A stretch of DNA of 64,000 bases from Alteromonas sp. 1_MG-2023 (lineage in GTDB: Bacteria; Pseudomonadota; Gammaproteobacteria; Enterobacterales; Alteromonadaceae): positions 284,668 through 348,667 of the forward strand of contig NZ_JAUOQH010000004.1 in the NCBI RefSeq assembly GCF_030547075.1, written 5' to 3'. Under the pieces are notes generated by a model that did not search any database, was not told the origin of the DNA, and worked only from the letters and a program-made list of their open reading frames with translations. The position numbers and the translations under genes are program-made. This document shows positions 45,201 through 57,732 of this stretch, one piece after another. Within the stretch, counting starts at the first letter, position 1. Every line of letters starts with the position of its first letter.

Positions 45201-46266
45201 CGACATTGATGCCGATTATTTAGTGTTAGATAAACCTATTAGCGAGACAACCTCTTCGCAAAGTGAGCAAGACGAATCACAAGAAATAGGAAAGTCTGAA
45301 GAAACTCAAATTGCCCAGAAAAAAGCAGAAGTAGCGGAAGTTGACCCATTAGATTTACCTCCTATTTATTTTCATTGCAGTGTTTGCAGTGTACACGGTG
45401 TTGATTTAGGGGAAGTTACCCTAGATGTGGCTAAAACTGATCAAGGCATGCATATTAGGCAACTGCTAACCCGCTCTTCGGATGCTAATTTAACCGCCTC
45501 GGGTTATTGGCAACATGAAGGTGATGATATTACAACCCGGTTAAACGGTACCCTTGTTTCTCCCGATGTAGGGCAAATGCTTAAACAGCATGGCGTGACA
45601 TCAGGCATTAAAGATTCAGAAGCAAATGTTAATTTTGACCTGAGTTGGCCCTCAGCACCCTTTGATTTCTCGGTAGCCAAGGTTAATGGCGACGTAGACT
45701 GGACACTCACAGACGGTTACCTTACTGAGGTGAGTGACAAAGGTTCGCGTATATTTACCTTATTCAGCCTAAACTCTTTAGTACGTAAGCTAAGCCTCGA
45801 TTTTAGAGATGTATTTGCCACAGGTTTCTTCTACGACAAAATGGGCGGAAGCCTGCAAATTGCTAATGGCAATGCTTTCACCGACGATACCGAAATTGAC
45901 GGTGGCGCAGGGGAAATAGAAATTAAGGGGTATACGGATTTAAATACTGGTGGCCTTAATTACAACATTTCTTTTGCGCCAAATGTGACGGGCAACTTAC
46001 CATTTTTAGTTTACTTCTTAGCCACGCCGCCTACTGCACTAGCTGCGCTAGCGCTAGATCAGGTGTTAACGTCGGCTAAAGTTATTTCGAACGTGAACTA
46101 TAAAGTGTCCGGCACCATAGCCAACCCTCAATTCGATGAGGTTGAACGACACAGTAAAGATATTAGCTTGCCGGCGAATGTGTCGCCAGAGACCACTTCG
46201 CCATTAGATCGGCCGCTTACCGAAGATGATTTACGTAGAGTAAAAATGGAGGTTATCGATGGTTAA
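42292..46266 (+). CDS. yhdP: YhdP, AsmA-like envelope lipid-transport protein
   Basis: The 1324-residue protein has one N-terminal membrane helix (about 13-32) and a long periplasmic beta-rich body of the AsmA-like/DUF3971 type, ending in the C-terminal AsmA-like region with GSLQIANGNAFTDDTEIDGG (about 1185-1204). YhdP in E. coli moves phospholipids between inner and outer membranes, together with TamB and YdbH. A Glu/Gln-rich spacer (about 983-1020) is a lineage-specific insertion. GTG start; 25 bp after rng and overlapping the nitrilase gene by 8 bp. Confidence 0.93.
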   Translation: MTKITSVAAYLVKKIWLLLAILLVLFALLISAARYALPHIEHNKHLLEDYINQRYGVNLTIKSVHAVWQRSGPSIVLNSVSMTQNDASPVGLNIRQVYVELDFWQSITQRMISSTRFELRGLKLDVDADRFERAGDGNFPVVDALKNLFLEQLQSFSLEEGEVILTKNSEKQSFIIDQLTWNNSGKRHQGLGQVRVADVSSNSASFIIDVTGNKDAFEGVFYARAEDLDISPWVSDLIKTKRPLSQSRANFEIWADVQSNGITGVQAQFEESLLEWGGGEYSTLVTGIRGGNIEAVPTRDGWSVRVDQLVVDSGNETIEADFVGKVSNSGDAVVSIVKPVQINPFLMLLPLFMDDTSEEEIRGLNPTGQLATLELQLRNRRPEFTAKILDLSWEQAGKTPGLTSLDADLYWYKDSGAVYLKSENSILSADNVIKQNLDINTFSANLFFHAQSVDDEKQWVVTGKNLLLDSEQVVVKPAFRSNLTTGDMDIIANVEPLALNEVSDFFPVSLMGANTDNFLTRAFVGKGEVTKAQVLWHGNPKQYPFADNSGIFQAYVDVEDSDFVFSSKWPALNELDLSVRFENAGLVMVSEKGTLAGIDVSAMSAEIPRLHPSSMLTINAQGAGTGESLTELMKQSSIANSLGKVLDKDVQVSGPLSASLQLDIPFRGKDVRVQGAATLNDNSVYITSTRMKFDDANGTLTFDNANIDASGLTASLLGQPVEMSLKGRQKESYDVNVNLKGLWHVHPLVEYVKNDFKDYVDGETNWQADVNLSLSNSDFYYNAQINADLTATQSLLPAPFDTIQGSSLPLQINSEGNLQASSVVATLGDNVHFDGVLPHKEMQFSRALLSLGDAELGDRGTGFSIAAAVEKADIVQWFSTLQTLILPGERVGDSSTLTAKTTTASSTKSTLFGVPSRIFVTADTLTGWGHSLKNVSLTAREQDNDWLLQVDASKARASIRINSDINAQGIDIDADYLVLDKPISETTSSQSEQDESQEIGKSEETQIAQKKAEVAEVDPLDLPPIYFHCSVCSVHGVDLGEVTLDVAKTDQGMHIRQLLTRSSDANLTASGYWQHEGDDITTRLNGTLVSPDVGQMLKQHGVTSGIKDSEANVNFDLSWPSAPFDFSVAKVNGDVDWTLTDGYLTEVSDKGSRIFTLFSLNSLVRKLSLDFRDVFATGFFYDKMGGSLQIANGNAFTDDTEIDGGAGEIEIKGYTDLNTGGLNYNISFAPNVTGNLPFLVYFLATPPTALAALALDQVLTSAKVISNVNYKVSGTIANPQFDEVERHSKDISLPANVSPETTSPLDRPLTEDDLRRVKMEVIDG

Positions 46267-47077
46267 TCTAGTTGCAGTTCAAATGACATCTACACCCAGT
46301 GTAGAAGACAATTTGAAACACGTAGAACATGCTCTTGCCAATGAACAAGTTCCAAAAGATAGCTTGGTGGTATTGCCAGAATGCTTTGCCTGTTTTGGTA
46401 CTAAAGATGGCGAGTTGCTTAATGCCGCTGAAGTTAAAGACGAAGGGCTTATTCAGCAACGATTATCGGCGCTAGCCAAAGCCCATGAGTGCTACATTGT
46501 CTCGGGTACATTTCCTATGGCTACCGACGATGCATCAAAATTTTCAGCGGCGTGTTTATTGTTTGGGCCAGACGGCACAGTGCTAGCCGACTATCGAAAA
46601 ATTCATCTGTTTGATGTATCTGTTGATGACAATACGGGCAGCTACAAAGAATCTAAATTTACAACCCCAGGCAGTGAGGTCGTAACGGTTAAAACCCCAA
46701 TTGGCAACATTGGGCTGGCGGTATGTTATGATGTGCGCTTTCCAGGCCTGTTTACTGCCATGGGCGATATCGATATTTTAGTATTGCCTGCCGCTTTTAC
46801 GCAAAGAACCGGTGAAGCGCATTGGCACACATTAGTGAAAGCAAGAGCCATTGAGAAACAATGCTATGTGGTAGCGGCAAACCAAACGGGTGAACACCAA
46901 AACGGCCGTGAAACCTTTGGGCATAGCCTAGTGGTCTCTCCGTGGGGTGAAACCTTAAGTGAGCTACCTAAAGACATTGGCGTTATTCAAACCAGTGTTG
47001 AAATTGAAGCGCGACAAACCATTAAACAAAATATGCCGGTTGCCGAACATAACCGATTCAGGAGTCACCTTGTCTAA
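46259..47077 (+). CDS. Carbon-nitrogen hydrolase (nitrilase superfamily)
   Basis: The 272-residue protein has the nitrilase Glu-Lys-Cys triad: Glu41 in VLPECF, Lys114 in [10 protein letters not shown] and Cys156 in [11 protein letters not shown]. The style is that of Nit1-type enzymes such as the deaminated-glutathione amidase, but the substrate is not proven. In many gammaproteobacteria this gene lies, as here, between yhdP and tldD. It overlaps both neighbours. Confidence 0.9.
   Translation: MVNLVAVQMTSTPSVEDNLKHVEHALANEQVPKDSLVVLPECFACFGTKDGELLNAAEVKDEGLIQQRLSALAKAHECYIVSGTFPMATDDASKFSAACLLFGPDGTVLADYRKIHLFDVSVDDNTGSYKESKFTTPGSEVVTVKTPIGNIGLAVCYDVRFPGLFTAMGDIDILVLPAAFTQRTGEAHWHTLVKARAIEKQCYVVAANQTGEHQNGRETFGHSLVVSPWGETLSELPKDIGVIQTSVEIEARQTIKQNMPVAEHNRFRSHLV
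47060..47064 (+). promoter_or_regulatory. Ribosome binding site that sets the tldD start
   Basis: AGGAG lies 5 bp before TTG 47070 and is inside the end of the nitrilase gene. No ATG in frame is near, so the TTG codon is the likely start. Confidence 0.7.
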
Positions 47078-48512
47078 ATCTGTTGAACGCCATTTATTGT
47101 CTGACTCTGGACTAGATGTAGCGTCGCTAGAAAAAGCCCTTTCGGGTATCCATCGTCACGATACCGATTATGCTGATCTTTATTTTCAGTCGAGCCAACA
47201 TGAAAGTTGGGTGCTCGAAGACGGCATTATCAAAGAAGGTAGCTACAACATCGAACGTGGTGTTGGGGTTCGTGCTATCAGCGGTGAAAAAACCGGTTTC
47301 GCTTATTCAGATGAAATCAGTGAAGATGCTTTAGTAAAGGCGTGCAATGCTGCGCGCAGTATTGCCCCTGATGGCGGTTCGCAAAAAGTCTCATCGTTAG
47401 GGCGTGGCGAGTATCAAGCCCGTTACGGCGAGAGCAACCCTATTTTAGCCATGCAAGATGCTGAGAAAATATCACTGCTTAAGTCGGTAGATGCGTATAT
47501 TCGCCAGCAAGAACCATCAGCCAATCAGGTGGTGGTAAGTATTAGTGGTGTATATGAAGAAATTTTAGTGGCGGCCAGCGATGGCACCTTTGCTACGGAT
47601 ATTCGCCCATTAGTGCGCCTCAACTGCTCGGTATTGCTTGAAGAAGGTGAACGTCGCGAACGAGGCAGCGCAGGTGCTGGTGGTCGATACGCTTATTCCT
47701 TTTTTGAATCAGATAAAGATGGTCGCCCTTACTATCAGCAATTAGCTGACGATGCCTTGCATATGGCGCGCGTTAACATGCAAGCGGTAGCCTCGCCTGC
47801 TGGTGCTATGCCGGTAGTGTTAGGTAATGGTTGGCCAGGCGTGTTATTGCATGAAGCGGTAGGTCATGGCCTTGAAGGCGATTTTAACCGTAAAGGTGCG
47901 TCTACTTTCAGTGGTAAAATTGGCCAGCGAGTCGCTGCAAAAGGCGTAACCGTAGTAGACGATGGCACATTGGCTGATCGTCGTGGTTCATTGTCGGTAG
48001 ACGATGAAGGCACACCAACACAACGCAATGTACTTATTGAAGACGGTATTTTAAAAGGCTACATGCAAGATAAGCATAATGCTAAGTTGATGGGTGTTGC
48101 TGCTACAGGAAATGGCCGTCGTGAGTCTTATGCACATTTACCTATGCCGCGTATGACTAACACCTACATGCTTGAAGGCCAGTACGATCCTAAAGAGATT
48201 ATTGCCTCTATCGATAAAGGTATTTATGCCCCTAACTTTGCGGGTGGGCAGGTTGATATCACATCAGGCAAATTTGTATTCTCTAGTGCAGAAGCTTACC
48301 TCATTGAAAATGGTAAAATTACCGCACCGGTTAAAGGCGCAACGCTTATTGGTAATGGGCCAGAGGTGATGCAGAAGATTTCCATGATTGGAAACGATGT
48401 GGCACTCGATAACGGCGTAGGCGTGTGTGGCAAGGACGGGCAAAGCGTGCCTGTTGGTGTGGGCCAACCTACACTGAAAATAGATGAGCTAACCGTAGGC
48501 GGTACTGCCTAG
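47070..48512 (+). CDS. tldD: Metalloprotease subunit TldD
   Basis: TldD with TldE forms a zinc peptidase that cleaves unfolded or modified peptides, for example microcin precursors and CcdA. From TTG 47070 the protein has 480 residues, the length of E. coli TldD (481). The zinc motif HEAVGH is at 261-266 and the C terminus has [18 protein letters not shown]. Its partner tldE (pmbA) is encoded at 49246 on the same strand, with darP between on the other strand. Confidence 0.95.
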   Translation: MSKSVERHLLSDSGLDVASLEKALSGIHRHDTDYADLYFQSSQHESWVLEDGIIKEGSYNIERGVGVRAISGEKTGFAYSDEISEDALVKACNAARSIAPDGGSQKVSSLGRGEYQARYGESNPILAMQDAEKISLLKSVDAYIRQQEPSANQVVVSISGVYEEILVAASDGTFATDIRPLVRLNCSVLLEEGERRERGSAGAGGRYAYSFFESDKDGRPYYQQLADDALHMARVNMQAVASPAGAMPVVLGNGWPGVLLHEAVGHGLEGDFNRKGASTFSGKIGQRVAAKGVTVVDDGTLADRRGSLSVDDEGTPTQRNVLIEDGILKGYMQDKHNAKLMGVAATGNGRRESYAHLPMPRMTNTYMLEGQYDPKEIIASIDKGIYAPNFAGGQVDITSGKFVFSSAEAYLIENGKITAPVKGATLIGNGPEVMQKISMIGNDVALDNGVGVCGKDGQSVPVGVGQPTLKIDELTVGGTA

Positions 48513-48557
48513 CTTAGGCTCATTACAAGATAAGATAACGAAATACGATAAAACACA

Positions 48558-48584
48558 AAATAGGCGCCATTGGCGCCTATTTTT
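48558..48584. terminator. Bidirectional terminator between tldD and darP
   Basis: AAATAGGCGCC (48558-48568), loop ATT and GGCGCCTATTT (48572-48582) form a perfect 11-bp stem with T-runs on both strands. Confidence 0.85.
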
Positions 48585-48627
48585 ATTTGAAAAGTGTTTA
48601 GTTTGCAACACAGACGCTATTTAAACG

Positions 48628-49173
48628 TTAGTCTTTTTGAGTCACTTCTTTTAAGTACTGAAATAACTCTCTGTACGCTTTAGGAGGCGCATTTTTTTCC
48701 TGTTCTTTTTTCACTTGGCGATGAAACTGCCTAAGCTTCTGTCTATCTAGCTCAGGGTATTCTTCAATAAGCCCCTGAATGGCATCGTCACCACGGGTGA
48801 TCACATCTTCGCGAGCACGTTCTAATTCATGAAACGCAGCGTTATTTGCTTGATGTTGATGGGTTATTTTAGCCAAGGCGACTTCAATAGGGGAATTATC
48901 CCTTTGTCTAAGTAGCTTACCAATAAACTGAAGTTGTCTTCTGTAACCGTCTTTTTTCTTATTGATGACACGTGCAATATCTAGCGCATCCTTCAATTCT
49001 TCATCAAGCGGAATGGTGGCGTAGTGGGCAGGGGTAAGGTTTACTACGGTTTGCCCTAGCTTTTGTAAGTCTTTAGATTGGCGCTTTAGTTCGCTTTTAC
49101 TAATGAGCTCTTCTTCTGGCTCGGCGCTTTCTAACTTAGATTGTTGTCGTGATTTAGATTTCTGATCGCTCAT
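48628..49173 (-). CDS. darP: Ribosome-associated protein DarP (YjgA)
   Basis: The 181-residue, highly charged helical protein has EEELISKSELKRQSKDLQ (about 18-35), the usual N-terminal motif of the YjgA family. In E. coli it acts in late 50S subunit assembly. The divergent arrangement with tldE (pmbA) 72 bp away is conserved in gammaproteobacteria. No enzymatic motif. Confidence 0.93.
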   Translation of the reverse strand: MSDQKSKSRQQSKLESAEPEEELISKSELKRQSKDLQKLGQTVVNLTPAHYATIPLDEELKDALDIARVINKKKDGYRRQLQFIGKLLRQRDNSPIEVALAKITHQHQANNAAFHELERAREDVITRGDDAIQGLIEEYPELDRQKLRQFHRQVKKEQEKNAPPKAYRELFQYLKEVTQKD

Positions 49174-49245
49174 TTCAAACTCATAAGTGTTACACTTTAG
49201 CTAAATTGTAACTATCACAGTCGGATTTAGACAGCGAAACTTACT

Positions 49246-50577
49246 ATGCAAATTGAGCAACAGTTATCAGAAATTCAGAATGTCGTCGATGATGTACTGA
49301 AATTAGCCCTAAAAAACGGGGCAACCCAAGCAGAAGCCAGCATGTCAAAAGTGGAAGGTATTGCGGTATCTTCACGTATGCAAGAAGTTGAAAACGTAGA
49401 GTTTACTAACGATGGCGGCTTGGGCATTAGTGTTTACGTAGGTAAGCGAAAAGGCAGCGCCTCAACGGCTGACTTAAGCAAAGAAGCACTTACTCGTGCC
49501 GTGGAAAAAGCCGTAGATATTGCTAAGTACACCAGTGAAGATCCTTGTACTGGACTTGCTGATGCTGAACTTATGGCCACAGAATTCCCCGATTTAGATT
49601 TATATCACCCGCAAGAGCTTGATACAGAGAAGGCCATTGCCACCACAATTGAAGCTGAATCTGCTGCGTTAGGTTACGACCCACGCATTACGAATTCAGA
49701 CGGTGCATCATACAACGCTAACCTTGGTATGCGTGTTTATGGTAATACCCACGGTATTAACGCTGGGTATCCAAGCAGCCGTTATAGCTTAAGTTGTATG
49801 GTGATTGGTTCTCAAGATGGCGATATGCAGCGCGATTACGCGTACACAGTCGACCGTCAGGCGCCTTTATTGCAATCAGCGGTCTCTATTGGCACAGATG
49901 CAGCAAAAGCCACTGTGGAGCGTTTAGGCGCCCGTAAGATTAATACAGCCCAGGTGCCTATTCTGTTACACAAAGATATTGCGTCTAGTTTATTTGGGCA
50001 TTACGTGGGTGCTATCAGCGGTGGTAGTTTGTATCGTCGTTCATCGTTCTTGTTAGACAGTTTAGGTAAACAAGTTTTTCCTGAGTGGCTAAACATTGAA
50101 GAGCGTCCGTTTATCAAGTCGGGCTTAGCAAGCTCTAGCTTCGACAATGAAGGTGTTGCGTGTAAAGATATGACCATCGTAGATGGCGGAAAGCTTTCAA
50201 CGTACCTTTACACCACGTATTCAGCGCGTAAGTTAAATACCCAAACCAATGGTCACGCGGGTGGCATTCATAACTGGTTGGTGGGCGACACAGGTCATAG
50301 CGACAGCGACTTGCTTAAAGAAATGGGTACTGGCCTGTACGTTACTGAACTTATGGGGCAGGGCGTGAACACGGTTACCGGTGATTATTCTCGCGGTGCA
50401 GCTGGGTTTTGGGTTGAAAATGGTGTTATTCAATACCCAGTTCACGAAGTGACTATTGCAGGCTGCTTACAAGATATGTTTGCTGGCATTGTGGCAATTG
50501 GGAAAGATAAAGATTTACGCGGTAGTGTGCATACCGGCTCTATTCTTATCAACCAGATGAAAATCGCAGGAAGCTAG
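49246..50577 (+). CDS. pmbA: Metalloprotease subunit TldE (PmbA)
   Basis: The 443-residue protein is the non-zinc partner of TldD. It has the N-terminal NGATQAEASMSKVEGI motif (about 23-38) and the C-terminal GVNTVTGDYSRGAAGFWVEN (about 369-388) of the TldE/PmbA family, and lacks the HExxxH motif. It is adjacent to darP. It ends 51 bp before the convergent AraC regulator gene; no terminator is clear there. Confidence 0.94.
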   Translation: MQIEQQLSEIQNVVDDVLKLALKNGATQAEASMSKVEGIAVSSRMQEVENVEFTNDGGLGISVYVGKRKGSASTADLSKEALTRAVEKAVDIAKYTSEDPCTGLADAELMATEFPDLDLYHPQELDTEKAIATTIEAESAALGYDPRITNSDGASYNANLGMRVYGNTHGINAGYPSSRYSLSCMVIGSQDGDMQRDYAYTVDRQAPLLQSAVSIGTDAAKATVERLGARKINTAQVPILLHKDIASSLFGHYVGAISGGSLYRRSSFLLDSLGKQVFPEWLNIEERPFIKSGLASSSFDNEGVACKDMTIVDGGKLSTYLYTTYSARKLNTQTNGHAGGIHNWLVGDTGHSDSDLLKEMGTGLYVTELMGQGVNTVTGDYSRGAAGFWVENGVIQYPVHEVTIAGCLQDMFAGIVAIGKDKDLRGSVHTGSILINQMKIAGS

Positions 50578-50628
50578 TTTTCTGTAGAATTCTAAGCAGT
50601 TCAGTTTAACTAGCTTAATTGCACCAAA

Positions 50629-51555
50629 TTATTCCAAAGAGTGCCGCTGGCGAAATTCGCTGGGCGGCACACCTTCCGATTTTTTAAACCGCTTCGAAAA
50701 CGTAAACACATTGCTGTAGCCCACGTAGTTGGCAATATAGGCAATGGGCCATTGTGTGCTAATGAGTAAGTTTTTTGCCCGAACCATGCGCAAATAAATT
50801 ACATGTTGCATAGGGCTTCTGCCGAATTGCGCAAGGCATAGCCTGTGTAGGTGAGGGGCCGAGTAGTGCACTTTGTTTACCAATGCATCTATATCCCAAT
50901 TGAACTGCAATTGTTTTTCTACCGCAGCAAACAGAGCCGACAATCGAACTTGGTGCGTGCTTTTCACTGGGGTGGCAATATGCTGCAAATATTGCTGAAT
51001 AATAGGAATAACCGCCTGTCGGTGCTGGCTGTTGGTTTCTAAATACAGTAATTCCATCGCATGATGCAGCCCTGACAACTCAATGTTGTGCTGAACGGGA
51101 TGCTCCACATCAAAAAAATGCTGCCATCGAGGGCTATCAGATAAATTTAGCCAAATGATGTCCCAGGGCGCTTGATCCGGCCGCGGCGCTTCATCTAGCT
51201 GCGGTGCGCTACTTTCATCAAAATGCGCAATTTGCACTTCAAAACTTTGATGCGCAGGCAAAATAATCACACTTGAAGCAGGCAATGGATACTCGCCACT
51301 CGGGGTGAGTATTTTACCGCTACCTTTTAATGAATAAAAAATAGTGTGGTTAGGCGGGGTAACTCGGCCTACCTGATAAGCCCCTGATAAATTTGAGCAA
51401 CCTGCCAACTCAATATCTAGCGCTTTAATTTCTGGCGCATTAGTACTATCTATAAAACGTTCAAGGCAGTCTGGGCCAATATTTACAATATCGCGAAAGG
51501 TTCGCTGCACATGCGCATTTTGGGAGCCAGAGGAAATAAAGTTAGCAGGTTGCAT
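50629..51555 (-). CDS. AraC-family transcriptional regulator, probable lacZ regulator
   Basis: The 308-residue protein has an N-terminal cupin-like sensing domain (TPPNHTIFYSLKGSGKI and a YPLPASSVIILPAH segment at about 88-103) and a C-terminal pair of AraC helix-turn-helix motifs (about 218-304; GYSNVFTFSKRFKKSEGVPP). It is divergent from the beta-galactosidase gene, 116 bp away. By position it is the likely sugar-responsive activator of that gene. No binding site can be proven from sequence. Confidence 0.85.
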   Translation of the reverse strand: MQPANFISSGSQNAHVQRTFRDIVNIGPDCLERFIDSTNAPEIKALDIELAGCSNLSGAYQVGRVTPPNHTIFYSLKGSGKILTPSGEYPLPASSVIILPAHQSFEVQIAHFDESSAPQLDEAPRPDQAPWDIIWLNLSDSPRWQHFFDVEHPVQHNIELSGLHHAMELLYLETNSQHRQAVIPIIQQYLQHIATPVKSTHQVRLSALFAAVEKQLQFNWDIDALVNKVHYSAPHLHRLCLAQFGRSPMQHVIYLRMVRAKNLLISTQWPIAYIANYVGYSNVFTFSKRFKKSEGVPPSEFRQRHSLE

Positions 51556-51659
51556 AATTGTAAAATGAGAGTTTTGGATAAATTAAAGAGAGAAACAAGC
51601 ATAAAGGATTACGCGTGTTTCCGCTATATTTCACCTGTTATTAAAAAACCTTACCGTAA

Positions 51660-54866
<3,207 letters not shown>

Positions 54867-54910
54867 AGCAAAATAAGGGGCCTGATAATTCGGGCTCTGT
54901 TTGTTTAAGC

Positions 54911-54974
54911 ACTGTTAATCGAGGGCACTGTTAATAGAGGGAACTGTTAATAGAGGGAACTGTCAATCGAGAAG
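54911..54974. repeat. 16-bp tandem repeat, four copies, downstream of lacZ
   Basis: ACTGTTAATCGAGGGC (54911), then ACTGTTAATAGAGGGA (54927 and 54943), then the diverged ACTGTCAATCGAGAAG (54959). The period is exactly 16 bp. It lies 44 bp beyond the lacZ stop. No function is known. Confidence 0.8.
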
Positions 54975-55027
54975 CATGCGCTAGCGGTCTGTCATAGGAT
55001 GCATAACTTAGTATTAGCTACACAAAA

Positions 55028-55053
55028 AAAAGCCGCTCTATTGAGCGGCTTTT
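55028..55053. terminator. Bidirectional terminator between lacZ and arcA
   Basis: AAAAGCCGCTC (55028-55038), loop TATT and GAGCGGCTTTT (55043-55053) form a perfect 11-bp stem with T-runs on both strands. Confidence 0.9.
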
Positions 55054-55114
55054 TGGTATTTAATCAGGTTATTACTTACAACGGGAATACCGTTGGTATC
55101 TCAGTTTGGGCTAA

Positions 55115-55822
55115 TTAGCCGTCGACAGAGCCGCAGAAGCGGTAACCTTCACCGTGAATGGTTACGATCAACTCTTCATCAGAAGGATCTGATTCGAAGT
55201 GCTTACGAATACGGCGGATAGTTACATCTACAGTACGGTCGTTAGGGCGAAGCTCACGACCTGTCATTTCCATAATTAGCTGCTCACGGGTAAGAATTTT
55301 ACCTGGGTTGCTAAGGAATAAGTGTAGTGCACGGAATTCACTGCGCGGTAAACGGAACTCTTTACCTGTTGGAGAAATAAGTGAACGGCTATCGCCATCC
55401 AAAATCCAACCGTTGAAGTTTACGCGGCTTGGTAAATCATCGTCTTCTGCTGAATTAGTGGTGCGAGATAGCAAGTTACGCGCACGAATAGTCAGTTCAC
55501 GAGGATTGAAAGGCTTGGTTAGATAGTCATCTGCGCCAATTTCTAGGCCAAGGATACGATCTACATCGTTATCACGGCCAGTAAGGAAAATAAGACCTAC
55601 GTTTTTACGGTCACGTACTTCACGCGCCAAAATTAGGCCATTTTTACCTGGCAGGTTGATATCCATAATAACCAAATTAATTGCGTGATTTTCAAAGAAG
55701 TCATGCATTTGATCACCATTTTCAGCTTCAAATACATTGTACCCTTCTGCTTCGAATAAACTCTTTAGTGTGGTACGTGTGACCACTTCATCTTCAACAA
55801 TTAACACATTTGGCGTCTGCAT
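55115..55822 (-). CDS. arcA: Response regulator ArcA
   Basis: The 235-residue OmpR-type regulator begins [12 protein letters not shown] and has Asp54 in [12 protein letters not shown], then the segment [20 protein letters not shown], nearly identical to E. coli ArcA. The C-terminal winged helix carries [15 protein letters not shown] (about 199-213). ArcA controls aerobic/anaerobic respiration genes. A sensor kinase gene lies upstream on the same strand with a 154-bp gap. Confidence 0.95.
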   Translation of the reverse strand: MQTPNVLIVEDEVVTRTTLKSLFEAEGYNVFEAENGDQMHDFFENHAINLVIMDINLPGKNGLILAREVRDRKNVGLIFLTGRDNDVDRILGLEIGADDYLTKPFNPRELTIRARNLLSRTTNSAEDDDLPSRVNFNGWILDGDSRSLISPTGKEFRLPRSEFRALHLFLSNPGKILTREQLIMEMTGRELRPNDRTVDVTIRRIRKHFESDPSDEELIVTIHGEGYRFCGSVDG

Positions 55823-55868
55823 GGTGTTTTACACTCTTTAAAAATCGGTTTAAGCAATTACTGATTAA

Positions 55869-55896
55869 ATTCTAATATTCGGTTACTTATATGCAA
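55869..55896 (-). promoter_or_regulatory. Candidate arcA promoter
   Basis: On the minus strand TTGCAT (55896-55891) and TAGAAT (55874-55869) are separated by 16 bp, about 47 bp upstream of the arcA ATG. Pattern match only. Confidence 0.35.
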
Positions 55897-55976
55897 GTTA
55901 CTATTGAATATTCTTAAATTCAAGGTATTGGGGTTAGCCAACAAATTTCAAGCAAAGTTCAATAGTTATACAGATA

Positions 55977-57632
55977 TTATGACGTTTTCGCATTGGAAAC
56001 CGGAAAAACAATAACAAATTCTACACCACTACCCACTTCGCTGGTAATCGTGATAGAACCATTGAGCCCTTGAGTGACTAAATTGTACACTAAGTGCATG
56101 CCTAATCCAGACCCCCCTTGTCCACGTTTGGTGGTAACAAATGGGTCGAAAATACGTTTGCGTATATCTGATGGGATCCCGATACCGTTATCCCGATAAA
56201 CTAACTTTAACTTATTTGCGGTTATTAATTCAGCACAGATGTCAATCTGGCCTTTCTCTACGTCTTCAAAACCATGTATAACCGAATTCATAATAAGGTT
56301 AATAAGGATTTGATTAATAGGACCAGCCTTCGTTTCAACGCATAAGGTAGGGTCGCACTCTACGTTGATGTTGTGTTGTAATTTTTTTAAGCGAGGCTGT
56401 AATGACAATAGTATCTCATTAACTAGCTGTGCAAAGCAAAAAGATCGACTACTTTCGCTTGATTGATCTACCGCTACCTGCTTAAAACTCGAAATAAGTT
56501 CAGCTGCGCGATTTAAATTACGATAAATGATGTTTAAGTTTTCATGGCTCTCGTCCATAAAACGCTGCATGGCACTAGCTTTTAGGGTTTTATTTTCAAA
56601 ATCTCTTTTAATAACAGCCAATCTGTCGAGCATCATAGTAGATGCAGTCACACCCAAACCAATAGGGGTGTTAACTTCATGCGCTACGCCGGCAACCATA
56701 TCACCTAACGATGCCATTTTTTCGTTCTGAACTATTTGACGCTGAAATTCGTGCAGCTTTTCTAACGTTTGTATTAGCTCTTGGTTTGCATCTTTTAGCG
56801 CGTTGGTCCGTTGACTTACCATTTCTTCAAGACTGGCGTTTAACTTTCGATGCTGATCTTCAGCTTGACGCTGTTTGTGCATGTATTCCTGAATGCGCGA
56901 CAGCATAATATTCACGTCATCAGAAAGTACATTTATCTCTTTCAGGTTTGAAGGTTCAGCCCTCGCTGAATAGTCTCTCTGTCTAGAGGTGCGCTGAAGG
57001 AAGAAAGAAAGTTTCTCAATGGGAGCGGTTATTTTACGTTGGAAACGCATTGCTAAAACTAAGCTGAATATAAGCAGAACAAGCAATGCGCCAAGATTAA
57101 CTAAAATGGTTTTCACAATTTTATGACTAAACCCTTCTGCTGACATGCGAAGGTAAACCCAGCCTAAAACCTGATTAGTTTCTTGGTCATAAATTTTCTG
57201 AGAGCTTTCTAGAAATTCATTGTCTTCAGTTAGCATCGGTGTTTGCTCTAACGTTACTAACTGCTTTTGCTTACCCGGTATAAGTAGCTGACCATCTTTA
57301 TTGTAAGACGCAAAACGCTCAACCGAGCTAAAAGTGTCTGAGTCGTCCGGCAAACTTTTGTAGATATGTACGTTTAATACCTGCTCTGCAGAAGCAAGGT
57401 CTTGTAGCCTGTCTTCAACAAACGAAGGGGGGGAATCTTTTAATGGCTCAGACACTACGCTGGCGATCATTCTAGTAAGCAAGTTTGCATTACTATTAAT
57501 CTCGTGACGAGAGGTAGTAATTTGGCTGTAGATAGACAAGCTGGACGTACTTACCAGTGCAATTGTGGCGATGGACATTACCACCCACAAAAATAGACTT
57601 TGTATAGAAAGCTTTATAGCCCGTTCTGCCAT
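55977..57632 (-). CDS. Membrane sensor histidine kinase
   Basis: The 551-residue protein has membrane helices at about 12-36 and 173-195 enclosing a periplasmic sensor region, then HAMP (about 196-250), a coiled coil (about 253-303), the H-box AGVAHEVNTPIG with His318, and an ATPase domain with NLIMNSVIHGF, DNGIGI and GSGLGMHLVYNLV. It has neither a receiver nor an Hpt domain and so is not ArcB. The only regulator nearby is arcA, downstream on the same strand. Partner and signal are unknown. Confidence 0.85.
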   Translation of the reverse strand: MAERAIKLSIQSLFLWVVMSIATIALVSTSSLSIYSQITTSRHEINSNANLLTRMIASVVSEPLKDSPPSFVEDRLQDLASAEQVLNVHIYKSLPDDSDTFSSVERFASYNKDGQLLIPGKQKQLVTLEQTPMLTEDNEFLESSQKIYDQETNQVLGWVYLRMSAEGFSHKIVKTILVNLGALLVLLIFSLVLAMRFQRKITAPIEKLSFFLQRTSRQRDYSARAEPSNLKEINVLSDDVNIMLSRIQEYMHKQRQAEDQHRKLNASLEEMVSQRTNALKDANQELIQTLEKLHEFQRQIVQNEKMASLGDMVAGVAHEVNTPIGLGVTASTMMLDRLAVIKRDFENKTLKASAMQRFMDESHENLNIIYRNLNRAAELISSFKQVAVDQSSESSRSFCFAQLVNEILLSLQPRLKKLQHNINVECDPTLCVETKAGPINQILINLIMNSVIHGFEDVEKGQIDICAELITANKLKLVYRDNGIGIPSDIRKRIFDPFVTTKRGQGGSGLGMHLVYNLVTQGLNGSITITSEVGSGVEFVIVFPVSNAKTS

Positions 57633-57732
57633 GCTAATTATCAGATTGTTTGATTAAATGGACGCCTAATAATAGTGGCGCATTCTTCCACAAAAAGAAA
57701 GAAACGCCTTATAAAGCTTTGGGCTACATTAG

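Noticed and set aside
55977..57632. Calling the kinase ArcB
   Set aside because: It lacks the PAS, receiver and Hpt domains that define ArcB; position beside arcA is not enough.
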